A stretch of DNA of 64,000 nt from Marthasterias glacialis. Taxonomy: Eukaryota > Echinodermata > Asteroidea > Forcipulatida > Asteriidae. A program made the translations under genes and the position numbers. The notes below the pieces were generated by a model, which had not been told where the DNA came from, searched no databases, and saw only the letters and a program-made list of their open reading frames with translations. Within the stretch, counting starts at the first letter, position 1. Every line of letters begins with the position of its first letter. Shown here one piece after another: positions 1 through 11,869 of the stretch. The stretch covers positions 4,767,574 through 4,831,573 of the forward strand of contig OU452229.1 of assembly GCA_911728455.2 (NCBI GenBank), written 5' to 3'.

Positions 1-1176
1 AACGTCATTCTGATCACAATTCAAACCATGGAATTGTCAAACCGGGAATTTACCGTAGACATAGAACCACATGCAAATTACTTTTACATTCGCTCGCAAT
101 GATTTATGAGCTTTAAAAAGTCACCATGGACACGCATGACTGCCGAATTCAATAGAAATAATTGCCGTCCTCGCATCATTTTCAACGAGCTCACTTCGTT
201 TGTGAGTAACAGCATGAAGAACAACAATGGGAATGAAATAAAATGATGATGTTGAAAATGTGTGTAAGTCTTGTTATAATAGACTGGTCAAGTCTCGCTG
301 ATATTCAAACGTTGGGCACTTTAAAGTGCGCAATTTCGTTTCTTTCACACATTATAAAGGGGGAAAAACGTGCAAAAGCACGGTTCCCACCATTAGAGTG
401 TACAATTACGCGCGAGACAAAGTCCGCTCAAACCGAATTCTTATATGTAGAGAAACAGTATCGGATTTTTAAAAAAAATATGTGTGTTTGCATGCATGTA
501 TATATTGATGTATCTGTTGTAGGCTTGTCAAGGGATCTGTCAAAATGTTTTTATGTGTTAAGGCAACAAACAAAAATTGAGGGCGCTGTTGTTTTTCATC
601 AGCTCCACGTGGTGCACCGTTATGAAGAGAGGGGGCCCGGGCAGATGGACAATGATTGTTAAAGCGCCCGGTGGCTCTTGGCTGTATTCTTAAATAAAAA
701 AATGTAAAGCATATAACATTATAACATCAACGTATAACATTAAGGTTTTCAGCTTGTTATCATCATGATAAGAAACTAACAGCCGAAGTGTAGAATCATC
801 AAGGAAGGGGAACTGCATTATTTATTATGTAGTAATTCATCTTTATACAAGATCAGGCGCGGTTCTACTGGAGGGGGGGGGGGGGCTTTTTGTAGCTCCC
901 CCAAACAAAAAGAAGATAAGTTTAAGACCGATTTTCATGAAACTTACCACACGTTTCACCGAGTTATAAATGAAAATCGTCTCTAGAGGGTGTTTTTGAT
1001 TTGTTTGCCCATTTGTGGTCAAACATCATTCGTCATAATTTCTGTATTTTTTGTCAAAATGTTTTCAAACTTGGCAAACTTGTTCATTTTAATAATTACG
1101 ATCAATACAATAATTACAACCTAATTTCATATCTTGAGTCACCATTGGGGGCGCTATAATCCATTAATTTATCTCA

Positions 1177-1412
1177 TTTTGGGGATTAGTGTTTCTACGT
1201 TGTTGTTTTTTTGCACTTAGAAAATCAATATGGCCACCGCACAGGGCCCAGGAAGCAATGATAAGGCCTGATTGGCGAATTTATGTTATTTTTTGGGGAT
1301 TAGTGTGTTTCTACGTTGTTGTTTTTTTGCACTTAGAAAATCAATATGGCCACCGCACAGGGCCCAGGAAGCAATGATAAGGCCTGATTGGCGAATTTAT
1401 GTTATTTTTTGG
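1177..1412. repeat. Two-copy tandem repeat, about 113-bp unit
   Basis: The block starting GGGGATTAGTG at 1181 recurs at 1295 and runs through the same text to about 1412. The copies differ by a couple of bases (one has an extra GT), so the duplication looks recent. The two short frames overlapping it are by-products of the duplication. Confidence 0.85.
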
Positions 1413-2200
1413 CATGACATCATCAGGTGTCGTATAACATTAAACCAAAGTTGTTGTTTTTAAATCACAACTCCTGATGCACAGTAATATATGGATATTG
1501 TACTATGTACAATCAATCATCGGAAAGGTCTTTGGAAATTAATAAAATGCCTCACATAGTTTTTTTTCCGATTTGACATTGTCTTTTGTTTCAAATTCGA
1601 AAGTTAAAGTGAAAATGTGTTTAAAACTCTGCAGCCAACATTAAAGAATTTGGACATGGTTTCAGTGTATGAAATGCAGTTTTGCTCATTTTTAAAAAAA
1701 AATAATAACACAATGACGTCATCGCATTTGAACGAACTATACGGCGACAGGTTTAAAATAAACTATTTTTTAAACTCAAAAATTGTTAAACCAAATAACT
1801 GTTAAAATTTCGATACTAGATAATATGAATAACAACAAATTTCTGAAATTTAAAGAAAAAAACCCCGGCCATGTCAGACATAAGTTGTGGTGAAAAGGTG
1901 TCGTTTTCGTGCGCTCGAAAAAGCACCTGTTGCGTTTTAGTGTTTTATTCTTCCAAACTCTTCCCCTAAAAGATACTTAAGATTGACATTAAGTTGAGCC
2001 TCAATTTTACCTTAACTTCCGGTTCAAACCAAAAGTTGAAGTGAAAACTGTTAAAAAGCCATCATTTCAGCTCTACGGTCAATATAAAGGAGTTTTGGAC
2101 ATGGTTTAAGTATGTGAATTGCCCCTTTTGCTTCTTCAAATTTAAAAATGATGACGTCATTACATTATTAAAAAGCGCCCTCTGTTAACAAGCTGCCGAA
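1413..2200. repeat. Dispersed repeat, copy 1 (about 0.75 kb)
   Basis: This stretch shares ordered blocks with 12541-13187: a CATCGGAAAGGTCTT block, a block with TTCAAACY-GAAGTT, a block reading CAGCTCTRCRGTCAA, and the right edge GATGACGTCRTTACATTATT. A shorter match lies at 16365-16500. The copies are diverged and have indels. No coding capacity is seen; the nature of the element (old non-autonomous transposon or satellite-like) is not resolved. Confidence 0.6.
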
Positions 2201-4556
2201 GTCAGTTTAATTTTAAATACCAAACGGTGAAAGTGATTGTTGCCACCCATCGTTGCAAAGTCTCCTTATTAGCTGCAAAATCCTGTAGGCTAGTGTACTA
2301 GTTTGTATTTTAATTACCCACATGGCCCCGCCCCAACCTCTTGTAAAGATTATCATTATTGGGTGGGATATCTCATTAATTTAAGTATTTTAAAGTACGT
2401 AATACAACAAGAGTCAGAAGATTGGGGCTGGTCACCACGCCCGCTAGGCATGGGGATACGGTGCGACCCATTTATTATTCTGTTTATTGTAATTCTTCTG
2501 TATTTGTTTGTTCTTTTAATTTTTCTCACACAATGAATTCATAATTGTGATAAAATTATCACATAAAGTACTCCAAGAAAAGTGCAGCCAGTTAGCATGG
2601 TCCACAGGCCAAATGATAGAACTTTAAAACACCCCGGCCGAAGACCAGTCAAAATTCTCCCCAATCAAAGTGGTCCGGCTATAGCTACAAAATAATGTGA
2701 TGTTCAGTGTTGAAAAGCATCCCTATTTAAAATATAAAATATTATGGACTGGTGAAATTGTTTATGGGCTAGTGAAATGACAGCCAAGCTAACTTCTCAT
2801 GCTGGTCATACATGTAGAAAAATATAAGAGCAAACCCTGGCAGCCATCTTGTATTGTTTTTATTCAGCCCAGTGTAACCAAAGTGAGGCTCAGAGGACAA
2901 AATGATATAATCCATCATTAAGTGTACAAATTGAACATGAACACATGCCTTCATCTTATTTTTTTTCGGAGGGAATATATCTGCCTTATTAAACAACTTA
3001 AAACTAATAAACAATTATTATGATTACACATAAGTTGCACATAGGCATTAGGTGCTTAAACATTGTATCAAAGTGCCAAACAATCTACACGTACACGTAT
3101 AGAGCTGTGCATTGGGCCTTAAGCATTCCTGAAACCATCTCGATTCTTTCTTGGCATGCAGCACTAAATCGGTGTCACATTGCCAATCATTCACCCTAGC
3201 AGTACCCACTTACTCCTGGGTGATGAGAGGCAACTAGTTACATGTTACATGTGTTCTTAGGCACGGAAATCAGCTAAGCTCAAACAAAATGTTGCTTACC
3301 AGAATAAGGTTACCAGCCAAAGTACTATGTCACATGTACCATCTTTGACTGGCGACTGAAGCCCACAGTCAGGTGACTCAGACCATGGAGGTAGAAATAG
3401 ACCATTCGGCCACATCACACTACTTATAAAATAATGCACTACACACCACAGTGAACAATTTCCCCCTCTATATCATAGCAAAATGCTATACACAAAATGT
3501 ATCAGTTGCTACTCAAAAATCACCATTTTCCTAACTTGGTGTTATGTTTTCAGTGTGCACAAAACATGTTCAATCTAGATATAATTGCTATAATATGCAA
3601 ATTTGCCTGCTGAAATTGTTCCCTGCAGCATAACTTTAATATAAACATTACAAGTTAAAACTACAGTAAGTGTTTCATCGTTATCGTAAATCTAAAGCTT
3701 TTTTTAATTACTGACATTGCCATAGACCTTTTTCATAATGGAGTGGCCATCTTGTTTTGTCTGTTTTGCAAGGCCAAATGCCTGAATCAAGTGACTTCGG
3801 CTACGGCTATGGTTAATGGCAGCAGAGACAATGTTGAGGACTGGGCGTTTTCATCAATCCGGCCGTAGCCACTGCCAGAGCCGTCAATTTGGACACGGCC
3901 TTATTTTTTATTTATTTATTTTTTTTTTTTACATAAGCCGAGACTAGAAGACAGTATAGTCTGATACCTTTTAAAATAATGAAAAACAGTATCCGGTGAT
4001 TTCTAATGCACACAGGGGGCACATGACGGTGACAACTCTGAAGTCTAGCAAAGAAAAACTTCCGTAACAATATAAAGTTAGTTCCAGTATTTGATTTATA
4101 TAACCTATAATCTAAAATTAGGTTTACATGGAAATCAACTCGTCAAAAAAGTTTAGATTTTTTTTTCAATTATCTATTATTTCGGTTATTTTAGTGACTT
4201 GTTTATGTCAATGTTGCATGATAATAGAAAGCTTATTTCTTGCTCTTCATAACGAGACCATTGTAACAAACATTTGTTAAGATTGTTAGACTTGTTAGAT
4301 TCAGCAAACATTTAGATACACCAATATTATTTACATTTTTCATTTGCTTACTGCTTCTGGCTAGCATGTACATCTGTAGTAATCAAATATTAAATCAATA
4401 AAATTTACCAGTTTTGTATTTTCAAAGATAATTGATGATGATGATGATAATAATAATAATAATAATAATAGAAATTGTCTTACTTAGCGCTTTATCAATT
4501 GGCACCTCAAAGTACTTGCTATAAACAATTGTGACACCCATTAATTGATCAAAGCA

Positions 4557-4727
4557 GCCGGTGTCATAGGGTATTCTGTCCTTCGGGTAATGTGTACACC
4601 ATACGGTAAATTAACGTGGGCTGGAGGAATTTATTCAAAAGAGGGCGCTATCAGAAAGAGTTAGTACACAATTCGCCATATGCTCGGACAGAATCTCCTG
4701 CCGGACAGAATCTCCTTTCACACCGGC
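4557..4727. mobile_element. MITE with GCCGGTGT termini, copy 1
   Basis: A 171-bp element with inverted ends of about 25 bp: GCCGGTGTCATAGGG on the left and the reverse complement CCTTTCACACCGGC on the right, each followed inward by a GGACAGAAT/ATTCTGTCC block. A second full-length copy lies at 17275-17444, and a piece of the interior (AAAAGAGGGCGCTATC) recurs near 19397. It is non-coding and the target duplication is unclear. Confidence 0.75.
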
Positions 4728-5489
4728 ACACATCAGAAAACATTTATGCGAGCCCCTCTTAACGATAAGTATTAGGTTCTTGAGAAAAGCAAAGCACTTA
4801 CATGACTGTAGGGTTAGGAATTCATAACAGTAACAGTCAAGTAAACTTGTGAAAATCCGACGATGATTAAAATACACAAAAAGGCCCATTGTTTACTTGG
4901 GCTTTGCTACGGTATCACTACTTCAGATAAACTAACACTACGAAAATGACAATAAATTATAATTGTCTACTATTATATCTAAAAATGTTTCTGAGCGGTA
5001 GTATGGACAAAACGCATGTTTTATAAAATTACGCTGTATTATTTTGTTATACACTGCGCAGATTGAATGGTTGGTGCTGAGGGTGAGGTGTTGATGATGA
5101 AACGAGTGATGTTTTTATGGTTTTAGTGAGGGTTAAGTTAAAGTGTGAAGTTTTAGTTCAATGTGAGGGTGAGGAGTACTGGGCTCGATTTCACAAAACA
5201 CAAAGATTCATCTTATGATGAGTCGTCAATATTACCATACATAGTGATTTGTATTGTGACATCACACTTGGCTAACAATTAAGATTGATGATCAGTCTTA
5301 GCTATTTGTGAATCCGAGGCCTCTCGTGGTGTGATTGTGGCCATGGTTTGTGTTTGTATTGCAACAGAGTTTTGCTCGCAAATTTCTCGACTTAAACATG
5401 CATTCTATCTATTTGCGGTTAATTAGTGTATACGCTTTGACTTTCCCACACATCTTTGAAATACTTAGTCTAAATGAAGGGCCTAGAAC

Positions 5490-5930
5490 AATGGGAGACT
5501 TTTGAGACGTTAGCGGGCGCCCCAGTAACCGGTCCTTTTCTATTATGAGAGCAATAGAGAGGTTGCATGACACCGGGAAAAGTTCGTTTCGCAACCATGT
5601 TGGGTAATGCCATGTACAAACTCAATGTCTGGCGCGTCGTCTGCTGAATGATTTCCAGCGTGCGTTTGTGCACGCAGCATTAGAAAAAGGTTTTCGGTGA
5701 CGTCACGTGAAACCAGAGGTTTTACGTGACGTCACCCGATACCTTTTCCTAATGCCGTGTGTACAAACAGACGCTGGAACTCATTCAGCAGGCGACGCGC
5801 CATCCATTGAGTTTTTACATGGTCGTACCCAACATGGCTGCGAAACGAACTTTTCTCGGGGTCATGCAACCTCTCTATAGAAAAGGACCGGTTACTGGGG
5901 CACCCGCTAACGTCTCAAAAGTCTCCCATT
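5490..5930. mobile_element. Foldback element, 441 bp, two arms of about 215 bp
   Basis: The left arm begins AATGGGAGACTTTTGAGACG and the right arm ends with its near-perfect reverse complement, CGTCTCAAAAGTCTCCCATT. The two arms pair along nearly their whole length around a centre near 5710, where CACGTGAAACC faces TTTTACGTG. The end sequence is shared with shorter elements at 16637-16788, 50767-51230 and 58353-58512, so this is a long member of one MITE superfamily. Confidence 0.85.
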
Positions 5931-6671
5931 CCAAATGAACTTAATCTTACACACAATGAACTGAATTACCTAAAACTCATACCTTGACAGTTATAAAAAT
6001 CATAATTATGTCAGTCCAAAAACAAGCTTGGGAACAATTTTGTTCGGTTGTCTACCTTCATAAAACAAATTATTTTACAAGTTTTTTTTCATAACTGAAA
6101 ATGATATAACTTGAATATTTCTCGCCGTGTGACTTCAAGTTTGCCGATGACAAGAACGTAAATCTTTAAGCACTGGGCTCCTTAGTTGGCAATTATTTTA
6201 CATGGTGGTGCAGCTATAATTTTCTGGAGTATATGCATAAACGTTAATTCTCCTGTTGCAAAGAATGTGACTAATCTTCCTTTGTCTTTAACTTTTTTTT
6301 ACTTTGACATTTGCGCTCATTTTTAATCAAAATATTTCGGCAAGCAAAAAAGCTTCACACAAGTCAATTGTGCTGAGATTACACTACAGACCTTTTGGGG
6401 CCTCATATTAAGATTGCTTGTTTCTCTTCACAAAAGCTGATACCATCTTTTAAAGATTTTTTTTCCTAACTACTCTGAATCCATCAAAATACAAAGGGTA
6501 TTGTACCTGAATTTAATCAAATTGATTTTCCATGACATTATGAACCTGACATTATGAACCCATGCTTTGCATGGCGAGCCAATTTCATCCAATCAACCGA
6601 GCTACATTACATATTGGAGTTTGATGATTTCAAGAAAAGCCTATTGAGTAAACATTAAACCAAGACCAATA

Positions 6672-6801
6672 TCTGAATTTGTGGCTGCGATTGCGGCTGC
6701 GGCTTGATCGTCACGTGAGCATGCATTAAAGCATATCATGAGGCCCAAACCAGCACCCTTTAAGCATCAGCCACAGCCATAGCCGCAGCAGCGAATTCAG
6801 A
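6672..6801. mobile_element. Short inverted-repeat element with GC-rich arms
   Basis: The left arm starting TCTGAATTTGTGGCTGCGAT pairs imperfectly with the right arm ending GCAGCAGCGAATTCAGA. A related arrangement of GGCTACGGCTATGG against CCGTAGCCACTGCC is visible at about 3785-3900, suggesting an older MITE family. No coding capacity. Confidence 0.55.
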
Positions 6802-6939
6802 CTGTGTCTTTCAGTGTCTTCATACAGTAAGGCACCATCATTGTCCGGCTTGCTTAAGTGAAACCATTGAGCTGCAAAAAGGCATATTATGGAAAATCGT
6901 GTGGCTAGACTTGACACAGTCTTCCTTCAGTTGGTGACA

Positions 6940-7340
6940 GTCCAAAATGCAATGGTTGCAAATGTATCACACTCGACGCAGTTCCTGAGCTGGGGGCACA
7001 CAGTCCTAAAAAGGCGTTGGTTAACCTCGAACAGTTGAACTTGTGGCAGAGAGTCATCTGGTTAGATCGACTTGATACAGTCCTGCAGTTGGTGGCACAC
7101 AGTCCAAGAAGCTTCGGTTAGCATCAACATCCCGTCACTTGAACGGTTGAACGTGTAGCAGAGAGTCATCTGGCTAGACTTAACATAATCCTGCAGTTGG
7201 TGGCACACAGTCCAAGAAGCATTTGATAGCCTCAACATCGTGACCTCGCTTTCACGGTTGAACTTGTAGCGGAGAGTCATCTGGCTAGACTTGACGTATT
7301 CCTTCAGCATGGTGGCACACGGTCCAAATAGCATTGTTTA
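6940..7340. repeat. Tandem minisatellite, about 112-bp unit
   Basis: The landmark GAGTCATCTG occurs at 7051, 7163 and 7274, giving periods of 112 and 111 bp. Each unit also carries GGTGGCACACAGTCCAA and a CTAGACTTGA block; a more diverged unit lies just before. The array sits immediately downstream of the stop codon of the minus-strand gene ending at 7344, so it would form its 3'UTR. The minus frame across it (7062-7334) is a repeat artefact. Confidence 0.85.
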
Positions 7341-7343
7341 GCC

Positions 7344-7385
7344 TCAAGGTTGGATGTACGTCATCACCAGTGTCAACGTGTCAAT
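7344..7385 (-). CDS. Exon 5 (last) of the 102-aa membrane protein gene
   Basis: The acceptor reads TTTTCTGCTGCAG just above base 7385, with a good pyrimidine tract. Thirteen codons (IDTLTLVMTYIQP) run to TGA at 7346-7344. It enters in phase 0, as the preceding exon requires. The 112-bp minisatellite begins at once after the stop. Confidence 0.5.
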   Translation of the reverse strand: MDTLTLVMTYIQP

Positions 7386-10300
7386 CTGCAGCAGAAAATA
7401 AACGATTATCAAAGGTTAACTTTGATCATTTATTTTATTAATGCATATATCAGTTGTTCTGAGAAATACTTAGGTCTGAACGTAGTCGTGTGGAAGATGA
7501 TTCTCCTCCAGTTCCAATCAGTTCTTCAACTCTTTGACCATGCACACACATCATGACAATACTCCAGCTTGTTTTTCTTTTTGTGTTTTTTTTTAATCTG
7601 TTTCTGAAAAACTTGACCTATTTTAATGAAGTGTCCACCAGTTGGTTGTATGGTGTGTTTATTGCAATAGAGGATGGGAAGGAATGTATTCTTTCAAATT
7701 GACGGTTTCAAACCTTCAAAGGTGCTAATTCTGAGACATAAACTCCATTACCAGATTTGTGGGATAAGCCTGATCTTCAAAGGAAAATTTTACAATGAAT
7801 TTTTACAAACTTACCATGCGGTCTGTTGTTGACACGTACCACCAGTATCCTCCACCAATGCTCATCCCAACAGGTCCGGTTGTAACCACCACTGCAAAAG
7901 AGATGGCTAAACTGAGGAGAAAATTTAGTAGCCCCAGACAATCTTTATGTATTTACACATCTCTGTGATAAATTGGAAGAAGAGCCATAGACTATTGTTT
8001 CAGGAAGGATTCTAATTCTATGGGATTGTACAAGCAGAATTTTCTTAAAGCAAGTTAACTGGGTTTTTTTTTAAAGTTGTTTTACGGCGTTTGGCATGGC
8101 TGGTCGTTCATGCTTGCTGTTGTATCAAAGTGATACTAGAATCTTGACTGCTGGTTATAAGTGTCTTTACTACTTAAGAAATTTGAGATTCAAATATTGT
8201 GCATGTTTTGTTTTTTCTTCCAAAGTTATCGACAAACTGATGTTTAGATTTGTTCACGGATCCTCAAAACGTACCGATACATTACCAAATCTCTTGCATG
8301 ACCCCAGTTCCTGCTGGTAGACATCACCTCAGCTCAGTGAAGGTGTCAGCGCTCAACTACCTCATCTTCAAAAAGAAAATATGATCTGCTTTTCGGAAGA
8401 AAGAAATATCTAGAAAGGTTAGCTTCTTGGGCTCACATCAATATAGCCAAAGTCAGGTTTACCAAACACATTACCTGAGATAACCCCAATACTTAACTAA
8501 ACCAACGTTATCTACGGTGTCCCAGAGCTGCCATCAGTGCACAATTGTTTCCCACGTCATCTACTTTACTTTGGGAAAAACAGGTTGCAGGCTGTGCTGT
8601 GGAAAACAAAAACAGTGTTGTAGCCTGCAGAGGGAAGTGGTAGAGATTAGTGGCTGCGGAGAAAAAAAGGTTATTTTTTCAGTCTCCCTTATACTTTACC
8701 TAATACTTCACCAGTTACTTAACCTTTGCTGCAAACACCTGGAAAACAAAAACAGATTGTAGCCTGTTTAGGCTAGGTTAGAGTGAGAAAGCAAAACGTT
8801 AGAAGCTGTCGAGGATAGGTTAGAAGCTAAGGGGGGAAAGGTTATTCAGTTTCTTCCACACTTACCCAGTACGTATACCTGATACTTATACCTGATACTT
8901 AACCTTTGCGGCAAACACCTGAGCTCATTCCACGGGTGACTATAGGGTGACTCATCAGGAACATCACAAGTTCTGCGTTTACTGATGATGGAGTAGTACT
9001 TAGTCTTGACTCAAGACATTCTTTTATTCGTTAAGGAAGTTGTTTTTACTGTCCATAATTAATGTGGAAGTACATGTATTGTGTTCCAGCAAAGGAAATG
9101 TGAATAAGCATCTTAGAATCAAAATTAAGTACTACACCAGTCACACCTTATACATTACCTATTGCCAGTGAACCTGCTGAAAGAGTAGAGAGTTAGTCTT
9201 ATCTGTAGGCCAACACATAACTCTAGGCCTTTACTGTCTTACCATTCATACGTACCTAATCACCACTGACGTCTTTCCCACATGGGTCTGCTCTTTTTAC
9301 CACTCCTTCCTTCTCTTTCGTCGTCTTCGGTCTTGTTTTCTTCTTCTGTTTTTCTATCCTTATTCATTTCTTCTGCTTTGTTTTTCGCAGCGCTCACTAA
9401 TAGGTGTTTTAGGGAAGATTGTTGTAATGAGCCTTAATTAAGCTTTCATACAATAGATTTGCATTTCAGGACTAAACAATTTAAAAAACTTGTGTTTGCT
9501 ACAAGTTTATTTTTCCACATGTTTTCTCTTATTTGAACTTTGATCTAAATGAGCAAGGGTTATAGTTTCGTTGTTTACTATCGTCTTATTATCTTTTGAT
9601 TTTCAAAGATTTAATGTTATTCATACTGATGTAATGCTGATGTTAGGAATATGTAAATATTCATTTAGCTTGTCTAAATTATCTATTTAATACTCCTAAA
9701 TCAAACATTAATCATCAAATGAATGGTAATTGGACTTTAATATAATTATAACTGCATGTTTGTGAGACTACTTTTTTGCTAACAGTAAAAGCGCGGCAGC
9801 AGAGAGGAAACGTGCACAATCTATTTTATTTAATTTTGTTTTGCTAATTTGCTCAAAAAACAATTTCTTTCTGAAGAATTTATTGAAAATTATTACAAAT
9901 AAAGTTTTAGTTGGGGTACGCACTCTTCCTTTATCAACATTACGCTATTTGAAAAATTAAATCACGGCAATTATAAATAAACATGACAACTGACGACTTG
10001 AAGAAACGACCCTGACAGAAAATTCCAGTTAAGACTATAGTCTCCTAATTAAAAAGCATCATTGGCTTTGACCAATATGCCAATCAAGAAATGCCGAGAC
10101 ATTGTGAAGTCACCTTGAAAGCTAAACAAGCAAGGACAACATCAACAAGATCGCTGAACATCGTTTGGAGGGGGGGTACAAAAGGGGAGGGACTCTGTAA
10201 GAGAACGGGTTAGATCTTATATTTACCTTCCTTTTGGTCTTCTCACTCTTGTCTTTATCTTGAATGCCAACTTGCGTTATCCGACCTCCACATATAAACT

Positions 10301-10869
10301 TTTTTTTTTCTTGTTTTCGTTTTTTTAGGAAGCTCAATATTTAACGTATTTACTGCCAATAAATTATTCAATTATTTTATTTTGTTATATAATGGGCATT
10401 TATTTTCTTCTTTTTTTTTTAGTTATTGTGGTTTATAATTATCATAAAGTATTTGATTTGGTTGGTTTCACCGTTTCACATTAGCAATGGAACACAATTA
10501 TTTATTTATTTATGTTTGTTTTCATGCGGCGAAATAAAGAATTCTTTTCCATGCTATAAAAGTTGCTAGAAAGATTTAAAATAACAAAATAAAAATATTC
10601 TAACGTTTCTCAAAGAGGTAAATCGCAATTAAGCGAACTTAAGTGGAGATCGGATTTGGCAGTTCTCATTACCTTGATCCGTTGACGACTCCAATGTACG
10701 TCTAGATCCATAGACAAAACACACCCACAGACCACTTAGATCTCCCATCTGGTCACAGTCTCTTCAGAGTCAGTCCCATCGATGTCTCTTGAAGCTTGGC
10801 TAGACGGGAGCTTGTTGCTGGCTGCTGGGTCTACCTCAAGTTGTTCCCGTCTTGGTTTACCGCTTACAG
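7344..10869 (-). CDS. Unrecognised five-exon gene, 102-aa single-pass membrane protein
   Basis: Function unknown; I do not recognise the family. Coding segments in order are 10748-10673, 9396-9301, 9176-9159, 7891-7815 and 7385-7344. Each junction has GT and AG bases, and the phases agree (1, 1, 1, 0), giving 102 codons plus TGA. The predicted protein starts MGDLSGLWVC. It then has a very charged Lys/Glu region (about residues 26-57), a hydrophobic Gly-rich stretch around SLAIVVVTTGPVGMSIGGG (about residues 60-78) followed by YWWYV, and a short tail ending MTYIQP. This suggests a tail-anchored or single-pass membrane protein, which is inference. The fit of four introns in phase is the main support; chance assembly of small exons is the main alternative. 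Confidence 0.5.
7815..7891 (-). CDS. Exon 4 of the 102-aa membrane protein gene
   Basis: A 77-bp exon between acceptor CTTTTGCAG and donor ATG/GTAAGT. It enters in phase 1 and leaves in phase 0. It encodes most of the hydrophobic segment (VVTTGPVGMSIGGGYWW) and the following STTDRM. Splice sites on both sides are strong by eye. Confidence 0.55.
8590..8925. repeat. Two-unit imperfect tandem repeat, about 165 bp
   Basis: TGGAAAACAAAAACAG with a following TGTAGCCTG occurs near 8600 and again near 8740. An AAGGTTATT...ACTTAACCTTTG-GGCAAACACCT block occurs near 8668 and again near 8838. It lies in the intron between exons 3 and 4 of the minus-strand membrane protein gene. The plus-strand frame 8517-8762 falls inside it and is not credible. 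Confidence 0.6.
9159..9176 (-). CDS. 18-bp microexon (exon 3) of the membrane protein gene
   Basis: The sequence CAGGTTCACTGGCAATAG is flanked by acceptor TACTCTTTCAG and donor GTAATG. It is exactly six codons in phase 1-1, encoding A-G-S-L-A-I across its borders, and it extends the hydrophobic segment. Because exons 2 and 4 also meet in phase 1, the microexon could be skipped without a frameshift, so two isoforms are possible. Confidence 0.45.
   Translation of the reverse strand, partial: QVHWQ
9301..9396 (-). CDS. Exon 2 of the 102-aa membrane protein gene
   Basis: A 96-bp exon with acceptor CACCTATTAG and donor GTAAAAAG, entering and leaving in phase 1. It encodes a strongly charged, helix-prone stretch (AAKNKAEEMNKDRKTEEENK then TEDDEREGRS). 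The frame is open throughout. Confidence 0.5.
10673..10869 (-). CDS. Exon 1 (coding part 10748-10673) of the membrane protein gene
   Basis: The acceptor TTTGCACTGCAG borders the exon at 10869 and the donor CAAG/GTAATG at 10673. The ATG at 10748-10746, in context CCAGATGG, opens the frame that meets exon 2 in phase 1. The 5' part of the exon would be untranslated; it holds another open frame (VSGKPRREQLEVD...) that stops at a TAA just after the chosen ATG, so a different start or an overlapping reading frame is possible. Confidence 0.45.
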
Positions 10870-11159
10870 CTGCAGTGCAAAGGGGGGTAATTTTGGGACA
10901 ATCTGAGAACAATCATAGCTGAATTGGAATAAAAAAAATACAATAAAATATAAACCAGAGGCCTTATTTTCTCAGGAAATGAGGGTATTTTAATGCTTGT
11001 GATTCAAATTTACATTTGTTTTACCAAAGTATTATTCAGTCTGTAATTACTTTTTAGCTATTGTTTGGTACAAAAACAACAAGATTGTATAATAATCTAA
11101 CCGTAAAAAATCAGAAAAATGGATTGTATCACCAAGGTTGCAAGCAAGTTGGTTTTTAA

Positions 11160-11405
11160 GTGAAACACGTTTATAATCGTAGACAAAAATCGCGTATTAA
11201 CCACCAGGAAGGTTATCGTTCTCTTTCAACTCGTACAAACTGGTTCTGGCTATCTTTTTTTACACCGTGCTATTCATCTTTTTAATTCACTTTCTATTTT
11301 TATTTTGTGTTAGTTAGTTTTCAATTCCCTATTTTTGATTTGTAAACTGGGATGAAATAAATAAATTAAATTGAATTGAATTGAACTGAATTGAATTGAG
11401 CGAAC
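11160..11405 (+). mobile_element. Probable LINE 3' end with TTGAA-type tail
   Basis: A T-rich 3' region ending TTTGTAAACTGGGATGAAAT, then AATAAATAAATTAAA and a short run of (A)TTGAA/TTGAATTGAG repeats. A simple-repeat tail of this kind is typical of CR1/L2-like non-LTR retrotransposons. No coding remnant strong enough to name the clade is visible. Confidence 0.4.
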
Positions 11406-11869
11406 ATTTCAAGTCTATGATTGTGGTTAAAGTTGCTCACAAGCTTTACCTCAGCCAGCCTCGGCAATATGTCGTTCGTTGGAACGATGTGTTCGGCTTC
11501 GGTCGTGAAGTTTGACTCTGCAGTGTACGGCAATTCACCGGAGCTCTCTCCAGCCACTTGCAAGCTCAACACCGAAGTAAAGTCTGTTGTCGGAACTAGA
11601 GAACTTCGTGGAACTCACGATATGTACTAAAGGGCTCAACAGTGAATTGTGACTTCAATATATACTGCAGATTTAGTGAAAACTTTCTGGCCAGTGACAA
11701 AAATGCACAAGGTTTGCTTCTCAAGTTCTTGTAGACCTACTTCAAATCTTGGCCAAGCCTTTCATAAAGAATATCACAGTTGGTTCTAAAAGTGCAACAG
11801 TTACATCGTATTGCCGAAACATTTCTGAATGCATATGAGTGGCCATGGTAAGAATTTTGATGAATTTAC

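Larger units (their letters stand above)
1..4556. other. Intergenic, repeat-rich; no gene recognised
   Basis: No open frame here shows family similarity, and I found no phase-consistent exon set. Contents seen: a G homopolymer near 870-881, a 2-copy tandem repeat at 1177-1412, a long diverged dispersed repeat at 1413-2200, fragments of a TATAGACC-type inverted-repeat element near 2779-2900 and 3718-3780, a GC-richer inverted segment at 3785-3900, and an ATG/AAT microsatellite at about 4432-4472. The longest frame, 243-662 on the plus strand, has AT-driven composition and no domain signal. Confidence 0.5.

Noticed and set aside
243..662. 139-codon plus-strand frame
   Set aside because: No domain, no splice context, composition like surrounding DNA; long enough to occur by chance.
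11366..11630. Overlapping open frames on both strands with a donor-like GTAAAG at the minus-strand edge
   Set aside because: Tested as an exon of the small membrane-protein gene, but its phase does not connect to any neighbouring exon without a stop.
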